A DNA stretch of 64,000 nucleotides from Amyelois transitella (GCF_032362555.1 NC_083517.1:10250001-10314000), one strand, 5' to 3'; positions 11,801 to 22,687 are shown, counted from the stretch's first letter. Numbers and translations are program-made. Notes: generated from the letters alone by a model not told the origin.

Positions 11801-14800
11801 TCATATAAAAGAATAACAATTATCAAGATTTTCAATCAGAAACAGAGTAATATAACTGATATTAACGTAATGAGCCGAGCTGCAAATTATCTAAGCATAA
11901 AAGCGCCTTGCATGTGAATTGAACCGTGCGAAAATATCATACAATAACGTACATACACATACATACATATATGTACATATATTTATTTACTTTTATTTAT
12001 TTAAACTTAATTGCACAAAATACAAATGTATAGCACAATTGGCGGACGAAGCATTTATCTACCAGTCAACCAGACAGACAGAGACCTTTATGACAGAGAA
12101 CTTAATTTAGGGTCAAACTAAATAAACAGAATATTTATACCTACACAAAATATAAAATAAAATAATTATAATATACTTACATTAAAACTACAATAAATAA
12201 ACAATATACCTACATATATATAGGATACATATAATCACCTCAATAATTAAAAGAAAACCCAGAAAAATGTAAAATTATTATTTTTTGAACAAATTCAAAT
12301 AACCGCAACATGCATTTACTGCACTTCCTTATACATGTTTATAAGGTTTAGTAATGCATTTCGATATTGTACAGGAAAAGAATAGGACCACTCCATCACG
12401 TTCCCATGGACTTCGTAAAAGGCGACCAATGGATAGACTTATATACTTGGGATTCTTATTTTAGGCGATGGGCTAGCAAACTGTCACAATTTGAATCATC
12501 ATCATTAAGCCAAACAGTTGAAGGTGGCCTATCAGTCTTTATAAAACTGTTGGCTCTGTCTACCCAGCAAGGTTATATCCCTTACATAGTATAGACAGAG
12601 CAAACACTCTTGAAAAGAATGATAGGCCATGTTCAACTTGACAAAGGCTTGATAATAGAATTGAGATTCGAACGTATTTGACAACCCTATTTATATATAT
12701 CCGCTTACAGAATCAAAAATCTTTATTATCCAATTACTGAAACGATACCATAACAACCTTGAACTTGGCCGAGATATTTGAAACATGTTTTGTAACACAA
12801 ACCGGCTGTTACTTTCACTAAACACGCTTTAAAATAAAAATAAAAGTAAATAAATTGATACCTACCTGCAGTTTTGCCTGCGTATTGTTTAAAGTTTTTT
12901 GTAGGCATATATTAAACAATACATACATATAATCACGTCTATATCCCTTGCGGGGTGGACAGAGCCAGTCTTGATAAGACTGATAGGTCACGTTCAGCTA
13001 TTTGGCTTTAAGATAGAATTGAGATTTAAATAGTGACAGGTTGCTAATCCATCGCCTAAAAAAGAATCCCAAGTTTGTAAGCCTAGCCCTTAGTCGCCTT
13101 TTACGACATCCATGGGAAAGAGATGGAGTGGTCCTTCTCTTTTTTGTATTGGTGCCGGGAACAATACGACACTTGTATTGGTGTCGGGAACCACACGGCA
13201 CATAATAAATAAACATGTAAATGATAAAATTCTTCCTCATTCCAGACCCTCATATTCTGCTCAGCATGGCTCCTAATCCAATGCCAGAACGGGCCAACAA
13301 CTACTCCTGTACCGATCCTGAAGCAGATTAACCGACAAAATGACGATGGCTCCTACAGCTATGGCTATGAAGCGGCCGATGGCTCCTTCAAGATTGAGAC
13401 GAAGTATCCCAATGGAGATGTGGCCGGGAAGTATGGATATGTTGACGAGAGTGGAAAATTGAGAGAGATATCATACGGAGCTAGCAGTAAGAGAGGATTT
13501 GAACCTCAAGGTGGGAATTTTGATTGTATTTTAGAGAGGATTCCGAGGGCATACATACATACATATGGTCACGTCTATATCCCTTGCGGGGTAGACAGAG
13601 CCAACAGTCTTGGAAAGACTGAATGGCCACGTTCAGCCGTTTGGCTTAATGATAGAATTGCGATTCAAATGGTGACAGGTCGCTAGTCCATCGCCTTAAA
13701 TAAGAATCCCAAGTTTGTAAGCCTATCCCTTAGTCGCCTTTTACGACATCCACGGGAAAGAGATGGAGTGGTCCTATTCTTTTTTGTATTGGTAAACCGG
13801 AAACCACACGGCTTGTATAACTTAATAGATTATTTGGTAAAACGTTGGTCATTTTGTTCAAAGCAATGTTATAAACTTTTTTTTTCTCATGAGCAACTCT
13901 AACGACTAATGTCAGTGTGCTTGTTGACTTTGACCGCTGGGTAATTTCCAAATAAGTAACCATTTATCTGGGGCGGTTACAAAATGGTCGCTTACATCCA
14001 GATGTGTGGCTTTGAAAAGTCGTAGGTATAGGTTTGTTCTACATAGTATTCGGATTAATTTGAAAACTTTGTTGTATTTGAGTTCTTATTTAAATAATAA
14101 TGAACATACTTTACAAACATTATAAGCACGTCTTTATCCCTTGCGGGGTAGACAAAGCCAACAGTCTTAAAAAGGCTGATAGGCCACGTACAGCTTGGCT
14201 TTATGATAGAATTCAGATTCAACATACATACATATGGTCACGTTTATTTCCCTTGCGGGGTAGATAGAGCCAACAGTCTTAAAAAGGATGCTAGCCTGGC
14301 GCCTAAAATAAGAATCCCAAGTTTGTAAGCCTATCCCTTAGTCGCCTTTTATGACACAAAGAGATGGAGTGGTCCTATTCTTTTTCCTATTGGTGCCGGA
14401 AACTACACGGAACGATGCCGGTAATCCTTTAAAAGAAAAAAAATTAGGGAAAGGAATTTTAAAAATCTCGCTGAACTTGTAACTAAATGAAAAACGATAA
14501 AAAAATCTAAAGAATCCTTTGGGGTTTTAGTTAAAAGCAGCCAGCCTTCTTGTCATGAGACGAGGCGACTGATCCTTCGTCTAATCTGTTTTTTTTATTA
14601 ATAAAAAAAATTATAAATCTGTTCAATTTTCCTGTTCAATTCTCTTGTACTTGCAACGATAATTTATTACATATCAATGTTAATATAATCATCATAACAT
14701 TACGAATTTGATTGCAAAATTTATAAAAAAAAGGTTACACATCTAAACATTTATTTACATGACGCAACATTACCTTCATGCTCTGGTTCCCGGCAAAAAG

Positions 14801-15870
14801 CATGTAAGCACCTAGCTCAGTCATTTGAAGATGTACTAATTGAGCTATTAATTTAATTAATACTGTGAATTGTTTAACGCTAAGTTGGTATTCGTTGTTT
14901 ACAATTTCTAAACCGACTAATTTGCAGGGTTATAATACCTTACTTTTTTGCACCTTGAATACAAATGTGACATAGGCAAATAGAAAGCTTGGACCTTGGA
15001 AGACATTGATGAATTGTCAATCAATGCAATAGTTTATTCTTTATACATTACTAGCTGTGCCCGCGACTTCGTCCGCGTGGAATAGTTATTTTGGGCATCA
15101 TTGAAGCCTTCAAGGATGAATAATTTCTCTCGTTTTTTTTTCACATTCTCCATTATTTCTTCGCTCCTAATAGTTGCAGCGTGATGTTATATAGCTTAGC
15201 CTTCCTCGATAAATTGTCTATTCAACGCAAAATGATTTTTTCAATTCGAACCAGTAGTTCCTGAGATTAGCGCGTTCAAACAAACATACAAACAAACGAA
15301 CAAACTCTTTAGCTTTATAATATTAGTACAGACAATACAGATATCTCAATTTCAGGTGCCGGCATCATGGTACCACCGCCGACATTGAACGACAACCCCA
15401 GCAACGCTTTGACCGACGGCCAGGAGGACGACGGGCAATACAGAGAGGACCCCAAGATCTACGAGGACCCCAAATACAACGGCAAAGCCACCAGGCCCAC
15501 CTTCAAGCAGTTCCTGCAGCCAGCACAACCCACTGCCCAGCCCGAACCACAGTACCAACCCTACCAGCAACCGTCCCAGTTGAGATCAGCACCGCTTTAC
15601 ACCCAGCAAACCAATACCTTCAGCCAATCGCCACAGCAGTTCCCAAGAGAGAGACCACAGAGCCAAATCTACCACCAACAACCACAGTTCTCTTATCAGG
15701 CGTTCACTGCGCAACCGTATAATCAATATCAAAACCAGTATCAGAACTATCAGCCTCAGAATTATCAGCCTCAGAATTATCAGACACAAAATTATAACCC
15801 GTTCGTGGGTCACCCGGCGCAGAATTTCGACCCCAACACAGGCTCTTACACGATTAATTTCACTGGTTAA
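5866..15870 (+). CDS. CPR gene 1: RR-1 cuticular protein with Gln/Tyr-rich tail (whole gene)
   Basis: A secreted structural protein of the cuticle whose RR-1 domain is expected to bind chitin. Exons: 5866-5880 (probable), 13246-13510 and 15356-15870, joined in phases 0 and 1. About 264 aa. Residues 1-18 (MFVLK joined to TLIFCSAWLLIQC) form a signal peptide. The RR-1 domain covers about residues 36-90, with NDDGSYSYGYEAADGSFKIE and the RGFEPQG end. The rest is rich in Gln, Pro, Tyr and Asn, with NYQPQ repeats near the C-terminus. Its domain closely matches that of gene 2, including the PVPILKQINR lead-in. Only exon 1 is uncertain; ATGATCAAG at 2041 is the rival. Introns are filled with family A and B repeats. 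Confidence 0.75.
5881..6659. other. Intron sequence, nothing recognised
   Basis: AT-rich. A GC-richer patch near 6165-6240 contains CCCGGGCATTCCCGGG but no ORF. Confidence 0.4.
6660..6780 (+). repeat. Degenerate, rearranged family A pieces
   Basis: A piece of the middle (CGATGGGTTGCCAG, CATTAAGCCA) is followed by a piece of the head (TTCTTAGCACCAATAAAAAA). The order is scrambled relative to a normal copy. Confidence 0.55.
6778..6908 (-). repeat. Family B partial copy
   Basis: Reverse complement of the B head and upstream half: ATTCCACGCGGACGCAGCTAG at the right edge, GGAAAATGTGAAAAAA inside. Confidence 0.8.
7418..7503 (+). repeat. Family A 3' fragment
   Basis: CTCAACGTGGCC through GACGTGGTTATATGTATGTA. 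Confidence 0.75.
7624..7878 (-). repeat. Family A full-length copy
   Basis: Runs from GTCACGTCTATATC at the left to CGGGAACCACACGGCAC at the right. All internal blocks are present. Confidence 0.92.
7985..8110 (+). repeat. Diverged RTE LINE 3'-end fragment (tentative)
   Basis: After a TACA run, GTGGAAGAAGCGGGTGAAGT and the following GTAGGGATCACAGCACG resemble the RTE segment GTGGATGAAGCGAAGGAAAT...GCAGAGATCGTGGCAAG. Confidence 0.35.
8359..8564 (+). repeat. Family C SINE-like copy
   Basis: CTAGAGGCCGCCCGCTACTT head, a CCAAATTTCATCGTAATCG centre, and the TTTATAATATTAGTAGGAT end. Confidence 0.85.
8565..9525. other. Intron sequence, nothing recognised
   Basis: AT-rich sequence of CPR gene 1 intron 1 without recognisable features. 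Confidence 0.4.
9526..9775 (+). repeat. Diverged B/C-like SINE
   Basis: Starts ACTAGCCGTTGCCGGCGAC and ends ATTTATAATATTAGTTATAT, the same end type as families B and C. The middle is different. Confidence 0.5.
9915..10043 (-). repeat. Family A copy truncated at its 5' end
   Basis: Present from the tail (ATAATCACGTCTTTATCCC) to the GCCTAAAAAAGG block; the ACAGAGCC block is deleted. Confidence 0.8.
10340..10600 (+). repeat. Family A full-length copy
   Basis: Runs from CGTGTGGTTCCCGGCACG to GTGATTATATGTATGTATG. TATGAATATACATCGTGTCG occurs just before it and again just after it. Confidence 0.92.
10601..10672 (+). repeat. Family A 5' fragment fused to family B
   Basis: The first ~50 bases of A (GTGTGGTTCCCGGCACCAAA) break off at TCTCTTTC and join the B body (ATTGAAGCCCTCAAGGATG). 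Confidence 0.8.
10671..10900 (+). repeat. Family B copy lacking its head
   Basis: From ATTGAAGCCCTCAAGGATGA to TATATAATATTAGTATAGAT. Confidence 0.85.
11106..11396. repeat. Two family A pieces, tail to head
   Basis: A degraded minus piece (about 11106-11205) is followed by a plus copy from GTGCGGTTCCCGGCACCAAT (11217) that stops at ATAATTAAGCC. Confidence 0.75.
11395..11530 (-). repeat. Family E fragment
   Basis: GCAGGTTTCCTCACGATGTT and CACCGTAAGAGC are the reverse complement of the middle of the tRNA-headed SINE at 49443. Confidence 0.5.
11682..11780 (-). repeat. Family B 3' fragment
   Basis: ATCTATACTAATATTATAAA then GTTTG repeats and GCGCTAATCTCAGAAACTA. Confidence 0.8.
12373..12680. 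repeat. Two family A copies end to end, opposite orientation
   Basis: A plus copy (about 12373-12575) ends at TCTACCCAGCAAGG. A minus copy (12574-12680) starts TTATATCCCTTACATAGTAT. Confidence 0.75.
12919..13201 (-). repeat. Family A full-length copy next to CPR gene 1 exon 2
   Basis: Complete, with its terminal block duplicated (GTATTGGTGCCGGGAACAAT, then GTATTGGTGTCGGGAACCAC). Its 5' end lies 44 bp before the exon start at 13246. Confidence 0.9.
13246..13510 (+). CDS. CPR gene 1 exon 2: rest of signal peptide and RR-1 domain
   Basis: Acceptor ATTCCAG at 13239-13245, donor GTGGGA at 13511. It codes TLIFCSAWLLIQCQNGP..., the lead-in PVPILKQINR, and an RR-1 domain from DDGSYSYGYEAADGSFKIE through GKYGYVDESGKLREI to RGFEPQ. 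It ends in phase 1. Family A copies flank it at 44 and 40 bp. Confidence 0.93.
13551..13812 (-). repeat. Family A full-length copy just after exon 2
   Basis: Begins 40 bp past the exon 2 donor. Complete, but the head reads TTGGTAAACCGGAAACCACA. Confidence 0.9.
14117..14412 (-). repeat. Two family A copies in tandem, same orientation
   Basis: A truncated copy (14117-14222) ends at GATTCAA and is followed at once by another tail (14222-14412) with an internal deletion. Confidence 0.8.
15050..15333 (+). repeat. Family B full-length copy
   Basis: From ACTAGCTGTGCCCGCGACTT to TTATAATATTAGTACAGAC. It ends only 22 bp before exon 3 of CPR gene 1, so the acceptor region sits right against the repeat. 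Confidence 0.9.
15356..15870 (+). CDS. CPR gene 1 exon 3: Gln/Pro/Tyr-rich tail and stop
   Basis: Acceptor ATTTCAG at 15349-15355. The split Gly codon gives EPQGAGIMVPPPTLNDN, the usual RR-1 exit. Then come a Gln/Pro stretch and four NYQPQ/NYQTQ-type repeats, ending GSYTINFTG and TAA. Strong composition bias and an unbroken frame support it. The antisense frames at 15352-15921 are shadows. Confidence 0.93.
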
Positions 15871-15956
15871 GAAATAAATAATTAATATGTGAATGGTATT
15901 TTTGACATTGCAATGATTCAAATCACGAATGAGTTAGATGAAATAACTTGACCTTA

Positions 15957-15962
15957 AATAAA
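15957..15962 (+). terminator. Possible polyadenylation signal of CPR gene 1
   Basis: AATAAA followed by an A run, 87 bp after the stop. Another AATAAA overlaps the stop region at 15873-15878. Confidence 0.4.
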
Positions 15963-16583
15963 AAAAATACAATAAATAAATTCAAGCAAAAGAAATTAAA
16001 AAATTACTTAATTTTTTTTTAAGTTAAAAATTGATATAGATAAAAACCACAATTTAGGGAAAAGAATAAATAAAAATAACTAAAATACTGGATAATATTA
16101 TATTAAACAATATTTAATATTAATTAAGTATGAATATGTTTTTATAACAGCCCCTGAAAATTTAATTGCACTTTTAAAACCAAATATTAAAATTCAGCTC
16201 AAGTGATTTGGATCAAATAAGTGTCATAAAACGAGTTTTTGGTTTATTAAAACTATACGTATTTAAGAGTATCCCAAAGCGATGCGAAGTAAAATCGATG
16301 TATTGTAAATATTGTTTAGTGCTAGTCAGTATATTTTGTATAATTATTGGAAAACGTAGCTTTAATTTTTATACTTCGTGATTTAATACTTCGTAAATTA
16401 TTTTAGCTATTACTAAAATTTTATGAAAATGTTGAGGCCTTCAATATTTTTGACTAAAAATATTATTATTCATGTTATTTTCTGCTATTTTCTACTATCT
16501 TCAAATCTTCCTAATATTATAACATTATATACATAATTTTGATAATTCATTAAAAATAAATCATATAATAGTTACTAATTTGT
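15963..16583. other. AT-rich downstream sequence
   Basis: No feature recognised; possibly part of a longer 3' UTR. Confidence 0.35.
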
Positions 16584-16712
16584 ATACATACCTACAAATA
16601 ATAACGTCTATATCCCTTGCGGAGTAGACAGGGCCGACAGTCTTGAAAAGACTGATAGGCCACGTTCAGCTGTTAGGTTTAACGATTTGAGTTGCTTACC
16701 CATCGCCTAAAA
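16584..16712 (-). repeat. Family A copy, 5'-truncated
   Basis: AACGTCTATATCCCTTGCGG through CATCGCCTAAAAGAAGAG; a deletion removes the GATTCAAATAGTGACAGG block. Confidence 0.8.
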
Positions 16713-17165
16713 GAAGAGTTTCAATCAACGAATTTAATTCATTTAAAATACTTACAATACTTAGTAACAATGTAACGTGTATTTGCAATTACCAAAGTAA
16801 TATCAATATTTTTAATTATATCATCACTTAAATATCTATCTGATAAAATGTTTGTAAACGGTGTTATGTAACAAATGTACAGCAAACAATAAAGAACTAA
16901 TTTTCGCGCCCATTGAATACAAAATGGCCGTCGATTGTCAAAGTACAACGTGCACGGATTGTAAATAGATTAAACGAATTGTTATATAAATAATGACTGT
17001 TTTCTTTTCCTGGTTTCGTAAAGTGTCCTAAATTTGATGCGTAATCAATTGATGCTTATCTAATAGGTATATTTAGTAAAGGAGAAATATTCAACCATGT
17101 GGATTCTGGCAGAGCGGCGTATAATTGTTAAACACTAATTTAATAGTTAATTAATATATTAAAAT

Positions 17166-17226
17166 TAAGCTGGACTTACCCAATCGAGAATCATGTTAAA
17201 AGGCGTCTGGGCTCTTTACAAGGCAA
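17166..17226 (+). repeat. Family E 3' fragment
   Basis: CTGGACTTACCCAATCGAGA and GGGCTCTTTAC resemble the end of the SINE at 49443. Confidence 0.4.
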
Positions 17227-17867
17227 GCAAAAGAAAAATAATTAAATAAAATTAACAATTAATTATTCCCCATAATACCTAAGCTTCATCAAATTTAAAT
17301 AATTACTTTTATTTTATCGTTGCTGTACACATTTGATGCACTCTCAGTTTTTTTTTGTAATACTTAATAGATAAAAATAGACTTAAGCGAAATACGGATT
17401 TTACTTAAATTACCTACATTTTATTTTCCAAACCTTTGTGAGAGTCCACCGATATTTGGCATTGCTAATATGGCGTCCTGACATTAGTTTCGATTACAAC
17501 CTCATATCTATGGATTAATTAATACCCGTTGGCGTTTTTTGATTATGATTTCCGGTTGACTGGAAGTGATCCCTTTATGGGATAAGTTCGCCATTGCAAG
17601 TGATTTATTTCTTTCTTAGCGATGTATTATCTCTTGTAACTGTGTAAATTTCTGTGCAAAACCGATATTACAAATAAACAAAGTACCTATTTTGCCGAGG
17701 ACTTAATTTTACAGATCAGCCTTTACAAATTATAAGGAAGTGAGGTTTCGGTAAAAAAAAGGTTATAAAAAATAACCTATTACGATTATTGAACCCGGAC
17801 ACAGACAACTAAAGGTAATGTCAACAGGCTGAAATGCATCAATATTAATTTAAAATAAGTCTTACAT

Positions 17868-18118
17868 AAATATAATAACGTCTATATCCCTTGCGGGGTA
17901 GACAGAGCCAACAATCTTGAAAAGACTGATAGGCCACGTTCATCTGTTTGGCTTAATGATAGAATTGAGATTCAAATAGTGACAGGTTGCTAGCCCATCG
18001 CCTAAAAGAGGAAATCCCAAGTTTATAAGCCTATCCCTTAGTCGCCTTTTACGACATCCATGTGAACGGGATGGAGTGGTCCTAATCTTTTTTTTTTGTG
18101 CCGGGAATCACACGGCAC
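17868..18118 (-). repeat. Family A full-length copy
   Basis: AACGTCTATATCCCTTGCGG to CCGGGAATCACACGGCAC, all blocks present. Confidence 0.92.
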
Positions 18119-18479
18119 ACTCTATATTTTTATGGACTTCCAAGGCGATACAAATAGGTACTCAACGCACAATTCGTAGCATTTTGAAAAACATCCGAAT
18201 ACTTAAGTGTCATATAATTAGAGTGATATTAATGGCGGTAACTGTCGGAAACGTGGGCGCTGATCAGCATCCGGTCGCGAAGTTGCTGACCTTACATACC
18301 TGGAGGGTGTCATGCCAATGCTAGACAAGAGTTTCTGAATGCATTTTATTATATTCATTGTAGGACGTATAGTTACAATGTAAGTTATTCCTACAGAAGA
18401 TAGAAGGAGAAAAGCGGAGAGAAATAATCAGTTTAATATTACTATATTATTGGACATAAATAATTGATTCGCTTTGTGT

Positions 18480-18545
18480 AAAAGCCTGACTCACCCAATC
18501 CAGGATCAACGGCTTATCCTGGGCTCCTCTCTAAGGTAGTAAGAA
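18480..18545 (+). repeat. Family E 3' fragment
   Basis: CCTGACTCACCCAATCCAGG then TGGGCTCCTCTC. Confidence 0.5.
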
Positions 18546-18548
18546 TGC

Positions 18549-18799
18549 ATGCATACATATAGTCACGTCTTTATCCCTTACGGGGTAGACAGAGCCAACA
18601 GTCTTGAAAAGACTGATAGGCCACGTTCAGCTGTTTGGCTTAGTGATAGAATTGAGATTCAAATAGTGACGGGTTGCTAGCCCATCGCCTAAAAGAAGAA
18701 TCCCAAGATTATAAGCCTATCCCTTAGTCACCTTTTACGACATCCATAGGAACGAGATGGAGTGGTCCGATTCTTTTTTATTATTGGTGCCGGGAACTA
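18549..18799 (-). repeat. Family A full-length copy
   Basis: CATACATATAGTCACGTCTT to TTATTGGTGCCGGGAAC. Confidence 0.92.
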
Positions 18800-18942
18800 A
18801 AAGCCAGGACAAACAAGAATTTTTTATTGTATTTTTTTAGTTTGTTGTGTTACGAATAAACAAGCGAAAGCTAGCTCTAATAATTTAACTTTGCGGGAAC
18901 TATTACAAAATTTCTTTCCTTTAGATAAAATCCCTTAATAAA

Positions 18943-19040
18943 CATACATATCACGCCTCTTTCCCGTAGGGATAGGATACGTGTTTCCATTTACCACGAT
19001 CCCTACATACTTAATTAGCTTCATCCATAGTTTTCTGCAA
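18943..19040 (-). repeat. RTE LINE 3'-end fragment, diverged
   Basis: Reverse complement of the LINE terminus: CATATCACGCCTCTTTCCCG, then CACGATCCCTACATACTTA and CTTCATCCATAG. Confidence 0.7.
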
Positions 19041-21087
19041 GTCACGATAATAAAATCACAGTATTTACAACAAAACAAAAAATAGAGGAATATTTTCATG
19101 AATTATTGGCGCAGTTCCGCATACACTCGTCCAGTAAGTAACTGTCAAAAATGTCAAGTGTGAGTCGCAAGGTCGGTATAAATGGAATTAAATCTGTACC
19201 AATTATTTGTCAACCATATAACTGTATATAGGTACCATAAGTAAATGTGTCTTCTTTTTTATAGTAATTATTTAAAGATTTTTTTCTATATATTTATTTT
19301 TGTTTTATTCATATTTTTTGCAAATTAAACAATAATTTTCCAGCTGAATGAAGACTTTTAGAGTATTTTTGAGACTGTTGGCTCTGTCTATCCTGTTAGA
19401 TATAAAGATAGAAAACATTTTGATCAAATAACATGCTTGTGATTTTTTGGTTCAGTTCCAATTACTTGTCTTTTGTTGCAAAAGAGAAGGTAATCGTACA
19501 AAGTTAATAAATTACATCTAATTTCCAAATTTTTTCCACAATTCTAACACCAAAAGTATATATTTAACGTAAGTAGGTAGATGAAAGTAGATTAGCTTCA
19601 AAACTTGTGATTCCATATTTAAGCGATGGACTAGCAACCTGACACATACTATCATAAACTGCTCGTAGCTTTCCTGTTGCTGTTGAATCTGTCTACCCCG
19701 TATGGGTTAAAGACGTGAAATTTTTATATTTATGTCAGTAATAACAGTAAGTAAGGTCACCGAGACTTCAAAAACTCTTAGCGCCTTCATTTTGTTGGCA
19801 ACTAGCGACACAGGCGGCCACGCCCTGAATTATTTTGCACAGACTTGATTAATCGAACAGAAATGGAAAATGTTTACTACGAGTACTTTATAAAAAAATT
19901 CTGACCGTCGTTTTTTTTAAACCCGCACAAGAAAAGTATATACTTTCAGATAATGGATGGATTATTTAAAATATGTTGTTTGATGTTCTTACACTATTCT
20001 GTTGAATTTTTTTTTTTTTATGTTATTGCTATAGTTTAAGAGTTAGTGATTTTATTCTTGTGACTTACACTGTAAGTAAATTTAAGTAAAAATACTTTTA
20101 AAGTAAATTGGGCGTCGCTTATTGCCATGCATGTAAAAGTTTGCTAAGTTATAAGCTCGATTCTTAATTTTAAGACCAACGTACCTACAATTAGTTGGCA
20201 AATAAATATTAGTAGATCCGAAGGTTACAGAATTTGTGTTGAAGAGAAGTCATTGCTTAACGAATTACGGATATGTCTGGAGCGAAGTCCCGCGCATGAG
20301 CGAGTTCTTTATACTACGCATACAAGACAATATATGTATTTATACATGTCTGTCTGTATGTGTGTCTGTCTCTCATGAAAGTAGTTTCACGGCCGCGGCG
20401 CCTTCCGCGTTCAGATTGCAATTTATTGATATCATTCATGTGGTATTTCGACCAATGACGCGGCGTCTTTCTTTTAACATACTCAGTCAAAAAAAAGTTA
20501 GACCTTTTGATAATATATGTAAGGTAGTTATATATACTTGTGGCGATATCTATACGCCACAAGTCACAACAATAAAAAATTAAATCACGCGACGCTATCA
20601 GTCAAAAACAGCGACAAAACCTAAATCGCGCAAGCAAAGATTTTACGGATTGGAGCTATATATACAACTTCCGACTCAACATCGTCTGTCGCGCGGTTCC
20701 CCAGGCATCACATATAGCCTGGCGGATGATCTTCCCTTTGGTGGCGGTCGAGCCCGAACTATCGTCCCCGCTACAGTTATGGTAGAGTAGGTTGAGTAAC
20801 AAGAGTAGGTTGGTAAGGTAATTTGAATGATTCTGCCTACGTTAATGTTAATGGCAGTCCTTTTTATGGGCTGCGTTTTTCGAAGCCTTCTTAATAAAAA
20901 TAAAAACAAGAATATATTTAGAGAATTGACGACACTCCAATGAACTCCCAACTACAAGACCGAAGTAGGTATCGTTACGGATGCACTTTCAGTCAGTCAG
21001 TCACCCGGTGATAAACACCATAATTTTTTGTAATTTATATTATGTACTAATTATATTTAAAATCTATTTATTCTTTTTTGTATTTTT
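19041..21087. other. Mostly unique sequence with two family A relics
   Basis: Degraded plus-oriented A pieces lie at about 19368-19412 and 19585-19722 (GATGGACTAGCAACCTGAC, CTGTCTACCCCGTATGGG). GCTATATATACAACTTCCG near 20656 looks like a TATA box, but no coding exon follows. The open frames at 20236-20951 show no codon bias or known domain. Confidence 0.4.
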
Positions 21088-21339
21088 GCCGTGTGGTTCC
21101 CGGCAAAAAATAATAGGACCACTCCATCTCCTTCCCATGGATGTCGTAAAAGGCGATTAAGGGATAGATTTACAAACTCGGGATTCTTTTTTAGGCGACG
21201 CGACGGGCTAGCAACCTGTCATTATTTTAATCTCAATTCTATCATTAAACCAAATAGCTGAACGTGGCCCATCAGTCTTTTCAAGACTGTTGGCTTTGTC
21301 AACCACACAACGGATATAGACGTGACCATATGTATGTAT
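21088..21339 (+). repeat. Family A full-length copy
   Basis: GCCGTGTGGTTCCCGGCAAA to GTGACCATATGTATGTA. Confidence 0.92.
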
Positions 21340-21550
21340 TTTTTCTATCCATTTTTCTTCTTTGTTCTCGTAATGTGAATAAATTGATGCAGTTTGTATT
21401 TAGAGATAGTTGCACTGAATGCTGACCTTTGTCAAGAATGCCGCCGCGAGGTTGACTGCTTGGACATTTCTATGACCTGAACTTGGCACGATTTAACCCA
21501 TTTTAGAAAAAGATAGTTCCCAATTCAACTCCTTATGTACATAAGTACAG

Positions 21551-22056
21551 ATATATAATCACGTCTTTATCTCTAACAGTAGACAGAGCCGATAACTGTA
21601 ACGAAAAGACTGAAAGGCCTTGTTCAGCTGTATGGCTTAACGATGTAATTAAGATTCAGATAGTGACTGGTTGCTAGACGATCGCTTAAAAGTATCCCAA
21701 GTTTATTTGCCTATTCCTTAGTGCCGTGTGGTTCCCGGCATCAATACAAAAAAGAATAGGACCACTCCATCTCTTTCCCATGGATGTCGTAAAAGGCGAC
21801 TAAGGGATAAGCTTACAGACTTGGGATTCTTTTTTAAGCGATGGCTAGCAACCTGTAACTATTTGAATCTCAATTCTATCACCAAGCCAAACAGCTGAAC
21901 GTGGCCATTCAGTCTTTTCAAGACTGTTGGCTCTGTCTTCCCCGCAAGGGATATAGACGTGACCATATGTATGTATGTCCTTAGTCGCCTTTTACGACAT
22001 CCATGGGAAATAGATGTGATGGTCCTATTCTAAAGAGCCGGCAATCCACACGGCAC
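21551..22056 (-). repeat. Family A copy interrupted by a younger A insertion
   Basis: Halves at 21551-21722 and 21978-22056 join at the CTATCCCTTAGTCGCC block. Confidence 0.88.
21723..21977 (+). repeat. Family A reference copy, exact ends defined by TSD
   Basis: Flanked by TCCTTAGT at 21715-21722 and 21978-21985 and inserted into an older A copy, so its ends are certain. It is 255 bp, from GCCGTGTGGTTCCCGGCATC to ACCATATGTATGTATG. Blocks in order: a head hairpin GTGCCG/CGGCAC (the first G belongs to the target here), GGACCACTCC, CCATGGATGTCGTAAAAGGC, ACTTGGGATTC, CTAGCAACCTG, TTGAATCTCAATTC, AAGCCAAACAGCTGAACG, the hairpin CAGTCTT/AAGACTG, and a LINE-like end. Typical pol III A and B boxes at tRNA spacing are not evident. 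Confidence 0.93.
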
Positions 22057-22293
22057 ACAAACTTTCGTATTTATTTGTAACGGAACAAAAACAATTTACA
22101 AATTGATAAGTTGGCAACCCTGAATCATTAGGGCTGCCAATTGTGTCACAATCACAGTAATACAGCGCGTCCTGAATCTGGATTTCTACGAGAAACCCCC
22201 AAGGTCGCGGAGCGCACCGTGTGAAATCGATGTTTCGTAATATTTCATTGAATTTGTTAAATAACATTTAATTTTTTAACATTTCATAAAACA

Positions 22294-22576
22294 ACTAGCT
22301 GTGCCCGCGACTTCGTCCGCGTGGAATAGTTATTTTGGGCATCATTGAAGCCCTCAAAGATAAATGATTTTTTTACACCCACACCCCGTTTTTTACACAT
22401 TTCCCGTTATTTCTTCGCTCCTAATAGTTGGAGCGTGATGTTATAAAGCCTAAAGCCTTCCTCGATAAATGGTCTATTCAACACAAAAATATTATTTCAA
22501 TTCGAACCAGTAGTTCCTGGGATTAGCGCGTTCAAACAAACAAACAGACAAACTCTTCAGCTTTATTAAATTAGTA
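22294..22576 (+). repeat. Family B full-length copy
   Basis: AACTAGCTGTGCCCGCGACT to TTATTAAATTAGTATACTTA. It contains GCAGCGTGATG-like and TTCAATTCGAACCAGTAG blocks. Confidence 0.9.
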
Positions 22577-22687
22577 TACTTAGATATAGTTCGAGTATTA
22601 ATACTCTTTTCAGTGCATTAACAACACAGGCCTGTCTCCCAGTTCAATCTGTATCGTTTGAGACTTGAAGACAAAGATAATAAAAAA

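Noticed and set aside
15352-15921. Antisense frames of 72 and 111 codons over the last exon of CPR gene 1
   Set aside because: They mirror the biased codons of the Gln-rich exon. The sense frame continues the RR-1 protein across a clean splice site.
20236-20951. Three overlapping frames of 82-115 codons
   Set aside because: No domain, no codon bias and no splice context. A TATA-like ATATATA at about 20659 has no coding sequence after it.
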